From positions 1 through 64,000 of the forward strand of contig CAIMSP010000120.1 in assembly GCA_903844215.1 (NCBI GenBank): a DNA stretch of 64,000 nucleotides. Direction: 5' to 3'. Each line of letters starts with the position of its first letter. Position 1 is the first letter of the stretch. Shown here piece by piece: positions 56,733-64,000 of the stretch. A program made the translations under genes and the position numbers. The notes under the pieces were generated by a model. That model did not search any database and had not been told where the DNA came from. It saw only the letters and a list, made by a program, of their open reading frames with translations. This DNA comes from an uncultured beta proteobacterium. GTDB lineage: Bacteria; Pseudomonadota; Gammaproteobacteria; Burkholderiales; Burkholderiaceae_C.

Positions 56733-57343
56733 AGCGTGTTGCAGCTGCCGGCGAGCGGATCGGTCGGCGTGAACATGGCGTTGGCGGCGCTGCTGAACTC
56801 GTCCTGGCCGCTGGGCATGGGGTGCGAGACCCAGTATTTGAGCGCCAGCACGTTCGCGTCGCTGGCGCTGGCGAAGATCAATCCGCCGCCATGCAGCACG
56901 CCCAGCAGCAAGGGCTTGTTCAGCAAGCGGCTTTGCGCGCTGTCGCCAATCACGGTCTCGCTCTGGGCGGTGTAGAAGTTCTTGTACATGTCGCTGTGGC
57001 GGATCACGTCGGGCGTGTTCGAGGCCAGGCTCAGGTCAAGGGGCAGCGCGCCGGGGACGATGCGAAAGGCGCCGCCGGCGCCGGTGATGTGGTTGTGGCA
57101 GCCGGTGCTGGCGCAGCTGTTGCTCGCGCCGGTGGCGCTGCCGGGCGTTGGCAGCAGGCTCAGAAAGATCGGGTTGATGCATTTCTGGAAATACACAAAC
57201 GACAGGTTCTGCCCGCCGCTGAGCGCCGGGTTGTTCACCGGCGCCGGATTGCCCAGCGGGTTCGAGCCGCCGCCGCAGGCCGACAGCGCGGCGATCACGG
57301 CCGCCGCAAGGCTGAGTTTCAAAGTGCGGCGCAGGGGCTTCAT
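56729..57343 (-). CDS. small lipoprotein with CX4CH haem-like motif
   Basis: 204 residues from the ATG at 57343; ATG 57355 in frame is possible. Lipobox LSAC at residue 23. Cys55 (FQKCINPIF) and a motif Cys77-x4-Cys82-His83 (SCASTGCHNH) with later His residues recall c-type cytochrome-like domains seen in secreted proteins, but the spacing differs from CxxCH. Whether haem is bound is open. It lies between the multihaem lipoprotein gene and the SH3-barrel gene. Confidence 0.72.
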   Translation of the reverse strand: MKPLRRTLKLSLAAAVIAALSACGGGSNPLGNPAPVNNPALSGGQNLSFVYFQKCINPIFLSLLPTPGSATGASNSCASTGCHNHITGAGGAFRIVPGALPLDLSLASNTPDVIRHSDMYKNFYTAQSETVIGDSAQSRLLNKPLLLGVLHGGGLIFASASDANVLALKYWVSHPMPSGQDEFSSAANAMFTPTDPLAGSCNTL

Positions 57344-57348
57344 CGGGT

Positions 57349-60336
57349 TCAGCATCCGGTGCCGATCCAGGCGGCGATGGTGTTGTAGTTGGCGCTGCCC
57401 ACGGGCAGGACCGCTGCGGCGCCGGAGGCGGCGTTGGCCGGGTGCGGCACGGTCGAGGGCTTGCTCAGCAGGTAGTTGGAGGCCGGCACGCAGGCGTTGT
57501 TGATCATCGTCAGCGTCACGTTGTAGTCGCCCACCGGGTCGCCGGTCAGCACGAAATGGTTGTTTGTGAAGGAGCTGCCGGGCGGGATCGGCGCGTTCGC
57601 GCTGCCCGTGGCCTGGTGGCACAAGGCCGCGCAACTGGCGCGCAGGATTGGGAACACCTGGGCCACGAAGCTGGTCTGGCTCAGACCGGTGACGCTCCTC
57701 ATGCCGTTGCCTGCGGCGAAGGGATCGTTGTAGTACTTGCTGCCGGTGTCCACCCACTCGGCCAGCAGGCGCTTCTCGGCGGCGTTGAGCAGTCGAGCGT
57801 GGTCCGGGGCGGAGGCGCCCGGGCTGGGGAAGGCCGCTTGCGCGTCGGCGTCGGACATCAGCCGTTGTCCGGCCAGGATTTCGATCAGCCGGCTCTTGCG
57901 CGCCAGCCCCAGTGCGTCGCCTTCGCTGGCCATCGTGTCCACCCGCGCCGGGCCGCGCTGTATCACCCGCACGCCGTCTTTGATCGTGGTCAGCGGCAGG
58001 CCCGACTTGGCGTCGAGCAAGGGGTTGCCGACGGTCAGTCTTTCGTACGAATCGACGCGACCGGTGCCGGCGATGGTGCCGCTCAGGTCGAGTTTTCCGG
58101 GGTCGTTGTGGCAGGCGGTGCAGGTGGCGGCGCCGCGGTCGCGGCTCCACAGTGGCTGGATGTGCTCCGGGTAGTTGATGATGCCGTTGACCGGCACCAA
58201 GGTGGCCAGATCGTTGGCCGGGACGAGGTTGCCGCTGTAGCGCAGGGCGATCGGTGTGCGGGCGGTGACGCCGGCCTGGCTGGTGTCGGCCCAGACGTCG
58301 GTGAACAGCGGGTCCGCACTGAGCAGCAAACGCGCGGGGTCGAGCCGGGTGCGCGTCGCGGCCATGGTCTCGCCGGCCTGATGCGCGCCGGCCATGGCCG
58401 CCAGCAGCGCCGCCGGTTGGGTGTTCACCACGGTTCCCGAATTCAGCGCGCCGCCGCGGCGCGGGCTGTGACAGCCGTCGCAGGTGCGGTGCTCGCCCGG
58501 GCGCACCTGGATCCAGTTGGTGTGGGTTTGAAACGCGCGCCCCTGGGCGTCGGTCACGGCCAGCGCAATCGGCGTGTCGGCCGGCAGCGTGAGCTTGAAC
58601 GAGCCGTCCGGCTCGAGCGGCGCGTAGCCCAGGATCTGCTGCATTTCAAAATCGGTGTTGCCGATGGCGGCGCGCGTGCCGGTGGTGCTCACCGGCGGGG
58701 CAATGGCGCGCACCACGCGGATGAAGCGCGCCGGGGCACAGCCGTAGGCCGCGTTCGCCGGGTCCTTGATGCGCAGCAGGTCCGCCACCAGGGCGCGTGT
58801 GTCCAACGGGTCGGTGGGCGTGGTCTTGGCAATCGCGCTGACGCAACCGGGCGCCAGGTCGGCCGCGCCGAGCACCGCGTCGCCCATGCGCCCCAGGTCG
58901 TCGGTGTCGTACACGCTGCGTACTTCGAGCAGACCCAGTCCCTGGGCGGCCAGCGCCGCATCGGCCAGCGTGGGGCTGAAGGCGCTGGGCTCGGCGCGCG
59001 CCATCAGCGCCACCGGGTGCGTGTACATGAAGCCGGCCGGGGGCGCGGCGATGTTCAGCATGGTCTGCTGCGCCGGGTCGAACATGTAGATGGCATAGGT
59101 CGGCGCCACGTTGTCTTGCAGCGTGTCGGTCTGCACGGCGTCCACCAGTCGATTGGCGTCGCTCAGGCGGCTGACTTCGGCGGCGCTGAGCGTGGCGCAG
59201 GCCACGACCACGCCGGCGCGGCTGACTTCGCACGGCGTGTAGCCGAGCAGGACGCGGTCACTGCCGTCCCACAGCGGGTAGGGCGTGGTGATGCGGCCAT
59301 AGGCCGAGAGTCCGGTGCCGTGGTTCAGCGCCTGGGCCATGGCCTGGCGCTGGCCGCCCACGGCGGGCACGCCCGGGTTCACCGGGGTGTTCTGCTCCGA
59401 GTAGTTGGCCGCGTCGATGAACATCAGTGCGCCGCCCTCGTGGGTGCGCGACAGCGGCATCAGATCGGTCGATACAAAGCCCTTGTACTTGCCGCCCGGG
59501 TCCATGTCGCGCGGGTGCAGGAAGCTGTTGCCCTCGCTGTGCGCGCCGTAGAGCACGAACAGATTGGTGCCGTCGGGGCGCACGGTGAAGATCTTGAAGT
59601 GGTTGCGTCCGCCCACGTGGTCCCAGCGCGAGAACATGATGTCGCCATTGGGCCGCACCACCGGGCTGCGGTCGTGGCTCTGGTTCACCGAGATCTGCTG
59701 GATGGCGCTGCCGTCGGCGGCCATGGTGTGCAGGTTGAAGACCCGCTCGCGCTCGTATTCGTCCAGCGCAAAGTAGCTGCGGCCCAGCGCCTGGTTCAGG
59801 CTCGATGTGGTCTGGCGGTTGGAGGTGAAGACCACGCCCGCGCCGCCCGGAAGGTAGCTCGGATCGACATCGTCGGCGCCGGCGGAACTGGTGAGCCGGC
59901 GAAAGGTTCCGGCGCTCAGGCCGCCCACGCTCATGTCGTATTCCCAGATGTTCCAGCGCCCGGTGCAAGCGTTCTGGCCGCCCGTGGTGGCCGTGTTGGA
60001 AGTCGGGCAGTTCATCGCGAAGATGATCTTCTTGCCGTCGTAGGACACGTCCGGCCCCGACACATCGCCCAGGCCTTGCGTGAACTGCGCCGTGAGGTTG
60101 TGCTCGGCGGCGCTGGGCGAGGCTTTGGCGCGCACGATCAGGTCGCCCCCGGCCGCGCTGGGCGCGCCATTCGTGGGGTTGGCGCGCATGGTGTTGACGC
60201 GCTTGGCGTAGGCGATGGCGACATCGCCCTGAATGGCGCCGGTGGCCGAGTCGCTCGCCGTTCCGGTGCAGGCGGCCAGGCAGGCCCAGAGCGCGAGTGC
60301 AGCGGCCCAGCGGGCGCGGATCAAAGGCTTGTCCAT
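57349..60336 (-). CDS. large multihaem lipoprotein with PD40 propeller and HzsA-like region
   Basis: 995 residues from the ATG at 60336, with AGGAG upstream. Lipobox LAAC near residue 23. The first third has PD40/TolB-type propeller blades (GPDVSYDGKKIIFAMN, DVDPSYLPGGAGVVFTSNR, SPVVRPNGDIMFSRWD). The middle resembles hydrazine synthase alpha-type proteins (EPDGSFKLTLPADTPIALAV, HTNWIQVRPGEHRTCDGCH). Haem motifs: CDGCH at 619-623, CTACH at 739-743 and CAALCH (CX3CH) at 902-907. It should be an exported electron-transfer protein; hydrazine synthesis is not implied. 33 bp follow the apbE gene. Confidence 0.82.
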   Translation of the reverse strand: MDKPLIRARWAAALALWACLAACTGTASDSATGAIQGDVAIAYAKRVNTMRANPTNGAPSAAGGDLIVRAKASPSAAEHNLTAQFTQGLGDVSGPDVSYDGKKIIFAMNCPTSNTATTGGQNACTGRWNIWEYDMSVGGLSAGTFRRLTSSAGADDVDPSYLPGGAGVVFTSNRQTTSSLNQALGRSYFALDEYERERVFNLHTMAADGSAIQQISVNQSHDRSPVVRPNGDIMFSRWDHVGGRNHFKIFTVRPDGTNLFVLYGAHSEGNSFLHPRDMDPGGKYKGFVSTDLMPLSRTHEGGALMFIDAANYSEQNTPVNPGVPAVGGQRQAMAQALNHGTGLSAYGRITTPYPLWDGSDRVLLGYTPCEVSRAGVVVACATLSAAEVSRLSDANRLVDAVQTDTLQDNVAPTYAIYMFDPAQQTMLNIAAPPAGFMYTHPVALMARAEPSAFSPTLADAALAAQGLGLLEVRSVYDTDDLGRMGDAVLGAADLAPGCVSAIAKTTPTDPLDTRALVADLLRIKDPANAAYGCAPARFIRVVRAIAPPVSTTGTRAAIGNTDFEMQQILGYAPLEPDGSFKLTLPADTPIALAVTDAQGRAFQTHTNWIQVRPGEHRTCDGCHSPRRGGALNSGTVVNTQPAALLAAMAGAHQAGETMAATRTRLDPARLLLSADPLFTDVWADTSQAGVTARTPIALRYSGNLVPANDLATLVPVNGIINYPEHIQPLWSRDRGAATCTACHNDPGKLDLSGTIAGTGRVDSYERLTVGNPLLDAKSGLPLTTIKDGVRVIQRGPARVDTMASEGDALGLARKSRLIEILAGQRLMSDADAQAAFPSPGASAPDHARLLNAAEKRLLAEWVDTGSKYYNDPFAAGNGMRSVTGLSQTSFVAQVFPILRASCAALCHQATGSANAPIPPGSSFTNNHFVLTGDPVGDYNVTLTMINNACVPASNYLLSKPSTVPHPANAASGAAAVLPVGSANYNTIAAWIGTGC

Positions 60337-60368
60337 GGCGGTCTCCTGAAAGGGGGAAGGGCGTCGCA

Positions 60369-61292
60369 TCAACGTGGCTTCGCGCTGAGGCTGGGCGCCA
60401 TGAGGCCGCAGGAATAGTGCAGCGCGCCCTGCGCGTCCACCACCACCGCGTCCACGTTGTCCTGGGCTTCGATCAGCCGCATGCCCTGGTTCAAGCCCAG
60501 GATGAACACCGCCTTGGACAGGGCCTCGCAGGTCAGGCCGTCGTCGGCCAGGATGCTCACGCTGCGCACACTGCGAGGCGAGCACCCGCTTGCCGGGTCG
60601 ATCAAATGGTGAAAGCGCTGGCCGTCGGCTTCGAAAAAACGTTCGTAGTCGCCCGAGGTCGAGATCGACGTGTTCTCCAGCGGCAGCAGCGCCACCAGCG
60701 CGCCCGGCTGGCGCGGATCGCGGATGCCGATGCTCCAGGGGCGTCCACGGCGGTCGCCGATGACGCGCGAATCGCCGCCCGCGCTCACCATCGCGTGCGC
60801 TATGCCGAACTGATGCAGGATGGCCGTGGCGCAGTCCACGGCGTGGCCCTTGGCAAAGCCACCCAGGTCGATGCACATGCCCGGGCGGGCGAAGCGCACG
60901 GTGCGCGCACGCGCATCCAGCAGCAGATGGCGGTCGCCCACGGCGGCGCGCGCCAGCTGCAACTGCGCCGCGTCCGGGCGGATCCCCAGACGGTAGTCGT
61001 ACAGGCGGCCGACGGCGGCGTAGGTGATGTCGAACGCGCCCGCGCTGAGGCGTGAAAAGTGTTTCGCGCGAACCAGCAGGCGCGTCATCTCGGGCGTGAG
61101 CGCAACCGCTGCGGCTGCGGCCTGGCGATTGATGCGCGAGAGCTCGGACTGCGGCTTGTGCGGACTCATGGCCTGGTCGATGCGGTGCATCTCGGCCATC
61201 ACCGCGTCCATCGCGGCTTCACCCCGGGACGCCTCGTCGCACCAAAGCTCCACCGTGATCGCCGTGCCCATGATGGCTTCTTGGCGCTGCAT
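60369..61292 (-). CDS. apbE: FAD:protein FMN transferase ApbE
   Basis: 307 residues from the ATG at 61292; an in-frame ATG at 61499 adds 69 residues (376 in total) that do not look like a signal peptide. ApbE moves FMN from FAD to Thr/Ser in target proteins. Seen are EAIMGTAITVELW, the FAD-binding GMCIDLGGFAKGHAVD and VSAGGDSRVIG, and the metal-site region STSGDYERFF with HHLIDPASG. First gene of the operon. No clear flavinylation target motif was found by eye in the neighbours. Confidence 0.9.
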   Translation of the reverse strand: MQRQEAIMGTAITVELWCDEASRGEAAMDAVMAEMHRIDQAMSPHKPQSELSRINRQAAAAAVALTPEMTRLLVRAKHFSRLSAGAFDITYAAVGRLYDYRLGIRPDAAQLQLARAAVGDRHLLLDARARTVRFARPGMCIDLGGFAKGHAVDCATAILHQFGIAHAMVSAGGDSRVIGDRRGRPWSIGIRDPRQPGALVALLPLENTSISTSGDYERFFEADGQRFHHLIDPASGCSPRSVRSVSILADDGLTCEALSKAVFILGLNQGMRLIEAQDNVDAVVVDAQGALHYSCGLMAPSLSAKPR

Positions 61293-61844
61293 CCAGCCGC
61301 CGCCCTTCGCGCCCGCCGTGGCTGCCGACGCGCGCTTGCTGGCTGGAACAGTCTGAACTGAAGGGCTGAACACGATGGCAATTCCAAAAGATGGCTGAGC
61401 CAGGGCGCTCCCATGAGCGCGCCGCTCGACTTGTGTGAATGGATTTACGCGCCTGTCGGGTGTCACTGGCGCGCCTCGAAGTGCTTCCACCGGGCCCATC
61501 AGCCCCGGTGTCAGCTCGCGCCGATTCTTGCATGGGACATTCCCCGCAAGTGTTCAAAATCATGTTTCAAATGTGAGGGAGTGCAACTGAAAACCACCCC
61601 CGAAGACCGGGCCGAGATCAGCAAAGATCGCGCCGTCACGCTGCGTCGTTTCTGTAAATAAACATTTGTCCACCCTGCTTTGTCACGGACAAGCTCGTTA
61701 TCGTGGGGTGGCGGTTTTGAAATGCATTCCCACCCGCATGACGCGTGCCATCAGACACGCGCAGCTGCACGGCCAAGTCATGACCGGTCCATCAGCGAGG
61801 GCAGTTCGAACCCCTGAGTGAAAAAAATCGAGAAAGTGGATGCG
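61293..61844. other. divergent upstream region of apbE and the receiver gene
   Basis: About 550 bp hold the promoters of the 16-gene operon (minus strand) and the receiver-protein gene (plus strand), plus the disputed N-terminal extension of apbE up to 61499. AT-richer stretches occur near 61547-61590 and 61655-61670. A plus-strand open frame 61413-61661 is not convincing. No operator or hairpin with T-tract stands out. Confidence 0.5.
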
Positions 61845-62285
61845 ATGAGCTTAGAGACACCCGGCGCCCGGCCCACGCTTTTGCTGATCGACGCCGATGG
61901 CGCCAGCCTGAACTCTGTGCGCCTCACACTGGGCCAGATGGGCTTCACCCAAGTTCAGACCGCACGCGACGGCAGGCAAGGGCAACAGGTCTTGGATGGC
62001 ATGGCGCAAGCACCAGACTTCATCATCTGCGATGTCTTCATGCCCCATATGGATGGCATCGAATTCATGTTTGACTTGGCCAAGCGCGGCTACCAGGGCC
62101 GTGTCGTGCTGGTCGATGGCGGCTCCGATGAGATGCTGTCGGTGGCGGTGGATGTTGCCGTGGCCCTGGGCTTGAACGTGCTGGCGGCCTTTGGCAAGCC
62201 GTTGCGCGCAGACGCGTTGCAGTCCCTCTTCGGCACCGGCGATGGCGGTCTGCCGCTTCGCGTCCAAGCGCCGATTGCAAGCTGA
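61845..62285 (+). CDS. stand-alone response-regulator receiver protein
   Basis: 146 residues from the ATG at 61845; a GTG at 61818 adds nine. Receiver fold with the acidic pair in LIDADG, phospho-acceptor Asp in IICDVFMPHMDGIEF and the conserved Lys in AAFGKPL. No output domain, and no sensor kinase gene adjacent. The Thr/Ser switch position lies in VLVDGGSDE. Probably a CheY-like or phosphotransfer protein; its partner is unknown. It diverges from the ApbE operon and converges on glcF. Confidence 0.88.
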   Translation: MSLETPGARPTLLLIDADGASLNSVRLTLGQMGFTQVQTARDGRQGQQVLDGMAQAPDFIICDVFMPHMDGIEFMFDLAKRGYQGRVVLVDGGSDEMLSVAVDVAVALGLNVLAAFGKPLRADALQSLFGTGDGGLPLRVQAPIAS

Positions 62286-62290
62286 CTTGC

Positions 62291-63523
62291 TCAGTCCCTG
62301 GGCCTGACCAAGGCCGCGTCGAGTAATTCGATCCAGTGCTTCACCGGCGTCGCGGTGCCGCTTTGCAGGTGCGTGATGCAGCCGATGTTGGCGGACACGA
62401 TGTGCTCGGGGTGCAACTCGTTCAAGTGCGCCAGCTTGCGGTCGCGCAGCGGGTAGGCCACCTGCGGGTTCAAGACCGAATAGGTTCCGGCCGAGCCGCA
62501 GCACAGGTTCGATTCGGTGCGCGTGGTCTTGATGTCAAAGCCCAGCGCCGCCAGGTGCTGCTCGACGCCGCCGCGCAACTTTTGCCCGTGCTGCAGCGAG
62601 CACGGTGGGTGATAGGCGATGCGCTCGCGGCCCACGCGCAGCTTGCCCTGGAGCTTTTGCGCCAGCTCGGGCAGCCACTCGCTCAGATCGCGCGTCAGCT
62701 CTGAAATACGCTGCGCCTTGGCCGCGTAGCGCGCGTCGTCGTGCAGTAAGTGCGCGTACTCCTTGACCGTGACGCCGCAGCCCGAGGCGTTCATCACGAT
62801 CGCTTCGATGCCGCCCTGCACATAGGGCCACCAGGCGTCGATGTTGGCGCGCATCTCGTCGCGCCCACCGTCCTGATCGTTCAGGTGGAACTTGACCGCG
62901 CCGCAGCAGCCGGCCTTGGGCGCGATCAAGGTCTGAATGCCGGCCGCGTCGAGCACGCGCATCGTCGCGGCATTGATGTTGGGCATCATCGCCGGCTGCA
63001 CGCAGCCCGCGAGCATCAGCACCTGGCGCGGGTGCTCGCGCGTCGGCAAGGCACCCGCGTCCTGGCGCGGCGGAACCTTGTTCTTGAGCGCCGTCGGCAT
63101 GGCGCCGCGCAGCGCCTGGCCCAGCTTCATGGCCGGGGCAAACAGCGGCGAGGGCAGGCCCTCCTTCAGGGCCCAGCGCAGCGCGCGTTCCGGCAGCGGG
63201 CGGGGCACCTTGGCGTCCACCAGCTTGCGCCCGATGTCGAGCAACTGGCCGTAATTCACGCCGCTGGGGCAGGTGGTTTCGCAGTTGCGACAGGTCAGGC
63301 AGCGGTCCAGGTGCAGCTGTGTCTTGCGCGTGGGCGCATGGCCTTCAAGCACCTGCTTCATGAGGTAGATGCGACCGCGCGGACCGTCGAGCTCGTCGCC
63401 CAAAATCTGGTACGAGGGGCAGGTGGCCGTGCAAAAACCGCAGTGCACGCACTTGCGCAAAATGGCTTGCGCTGCCAGACCGTCGGGTGTGTCGGCGTAC
63501 TCAGCGGCGAGGGTGGTTTGCAT
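62291..63523 (-). CDS. glcF: glycolate oxidase iron-sulfur subunit
   Basis: 410 residues. Two [4Fe-4S] ferredoxin motifs (CVHCGFCTATCPSY and CLTCRNCETTCPSG) followed by two CCG domains (AGCVQPAMMPNI with GCCGAVKFHL; YHPPCSLQHGQK with NLCCGSAGTYS). Passes electrons from glycolate oxidation to the membrane quinone pool with GlcD and GlcE. Located 6 bp after glcE on the same strand. Confidence 0.95.
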   Translation of the reverse strand: MQTTLAAEYADTPDGLAAQAILRKCVHCGFCTATCPSYQILGDELDGPRGRIYLMKQVLEGHAPTRKTQLHLDRCLTCRNCETTCPSGVNYGQLLDIGRKLVDAKVPRPLPERALRWALKEGLPSPLFAPAMKLGQALRGAMPTALKNKVPPRQDAGALPTREHPRQVLMLAGCVQPAMMPNINAATMRVLDAAGIQTLIAPKAGCCGAVKFHLNDQDGGRDEMRANIDAWWPYVQGGIEAIVMNASGCGVTVKEYAHLLHDDARYAAKAQRISELTRDLSEWLPELAQKLQGKLRVGRERIAYHPPCSLQHGQKLRGGVEQHLAALGFDIKTTRTESNLCCGSAGTYSVLNPQVAYPLRDRKLAHLNELHPEHIVSANIGCITHLQSGTATPVKHWIELLDAALVRPRD

Positions 63524-63529
63524 GTCAGC

Positions 63530-64000
63530 TCACTGCGTCGCGACGGGATGTGAATCCTGGTCCGGCAAGGGCTCAGGATTGAAGATGCCCGCCGGGTCGA
63601 ACTCGGCCTTGAGCCGTTGTCCGATGCGCTCCAGCGCGCCCGGCAGAGGTGCGCGGCGCTCGAGCCCGGACGCGGCGCCCGGGGCGATGAACAAGCTGGC
63701 GTGGCCACCCGCCTGGAGCGCCGCTTCGCGCAAGGCCTGCGTTGCGGCGATCGGGGCCCAGAGCCAGCGCTGCGCGCCATGCCATTCCACCAGTTGCTCC
63801 CAGGGCAGCTCCAGCAGCGGCGCGGTTTGCGCCACGCTCAGGCGCCACAGGCCCAGTTCGGGCGCGCTCGGTGGCGCAAAAAACGGCAGGCGCAGATCGC
63901 GGCAGGCATCCCAGTCGGGCCCGGCCTGGGCGTTGTCCATGCGGGTCCCGCTGACCTGTGCCAGCATCTTGTGGCAGGCGGCCTCGACCGCCGCCACGGC
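63530..64000 (-). CDS. glcE: glycolate oxidase FAD-binding subunit, C-terminal part
   Basis: The last 156 codons of the gene; its 5' part lies beyond the right edge. The region fits the C-terminal half of GlcE, a small FAD-linked oxidase subunit: LWRLSVAQTAPLLELPWEQL, the WLWAPIAATQALREAA strand-helix segment and the closing RLKAEFDPAGIFNPEPLPDQ typical of the family's end. It belongs with glcF to the glc operon; glcD should lie upstream outside the window. Confidence 0.88.
   Translation of the reverse strand, partial: AVAAVEAACHKMLAQVSGTRMDNAQAGPDWDACRDLRLPFFAPPSAPELGLWRLSVAQTAPLLELPWEQLVEWHGAQRWLWAPIAATQALREAALQAGGHASLFIAPGAASGLERRAPLPGALERIGQRLKAEFDPAGIFNPEPLPDQDSHPVATQ

Noticed and set aside
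57442-60417. 991-codon plus-strand open frame opposite the multihaem lipoprotein
   Set aside because: Antisense to a gene with lipobox, propeller blades and haem motifs; its own translation has none.
61413-61661. 82-codon plus-strand frame upstream of the receiver gene
   Set aside because: No ribosome-binding site or recognisable sequence, and it overlaps the possible apbE 5' extension.

Overview
The window is chromosomal DNA from a high-GC betaproteobacterium of the order Burkholderiales, most likely Comamonadaceae or a close relative. This rests on gene order (TPR protein-lolB-ispE-tRNA-Gln-prs-L25-pth; mutM and mutY near each other; nadK-recN-rapZ; hrcA divergent from nadK) and on protein flavour, read by eye without database searches. 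Most of it is ordinary core genome with dense short overlaps between genes. I see no insertion sequence, prophage or CRISPR array.

Layout. 1-4580: a carbohydrate-uptake locus with the start of a GH1 beta-glucosidase, a TonB-dependent receptor of the Xanthomonas/Caulobacter sugar-scavenging type and a LacI-family repressor, with matching palindromic operators upstream of both receptor and repressor. 4886-6277: a secreted parallel beta-helix protein. 6438-9535: a GbsR/MarR-type regulator overlapping cydAB, a cyanide-insensitive-type bd oxidase, with an FNR/ANR-like palindrome upstream. 9608-13187: an oligopeptide/dipeptide ABC transporter lacking a binding-protein gene. 13259-15291: an Alvin-type ferredoxin and a SulP anion transporter. 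15407-21221: pth, L25, prs, tRNA-Gln, ispE, lolB and a TPR protein on the minus strand. 21261-29632: mutM, a dynamin-like GTPase, mutY, rapZ, recN, nadK, hrcA. 29678-29957: a CAU-anticodon tRNA gene (probably tRNA-Ile2) split after the anticodon by a 203-nt group I intron closely resembling the Azoarcus tRNA-Ile intron. 30072-35518: htpX, alr, a DedA protein, an EamA transporter, glutathione peroxidase, a hotdog-fold protein and a phasin-like protein. 35710-41552: an RND efflux operon. 41744-44574: a periplasmic binding protein translationally coupled to a GGDEF-EAL sensor.

The most unusual part is 44690-61292, a tightly packed minus-strand run of 16 genes: apbE, a large multihaem lipoprotein with a TolB/PD40-type propeller and a hydrazine-synthase-alpha-like region, a small lipoprotein with an odd haem-like motif, two outer-membrane beta-barrel proteins (one with an SH3 domain), a TlpA thioredoxin, DUF4266, DUF3570, three envelope proteins of unknown or TPR type, a small secreted protein, ExbB/TolQ, two ExbD/TolR and an AgmX/TonB-like protein. 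The motor part recalls the Agl-Glt gliding and Nfs spore-coat machines of Myxococcus; the other part is redox (haem, flavin, thiol). I infer a proton-motive-force-driven trans-envelope machine joined to an extracytoplasmic redox module; its function is not known to me.

The window ends with an orphan receiver-domain protein and glcF plus the 3' part of glcE (glycolate oxidase). Start codons were adjusted by eye on ribosome-binding sites, overlaps and family N-termini.
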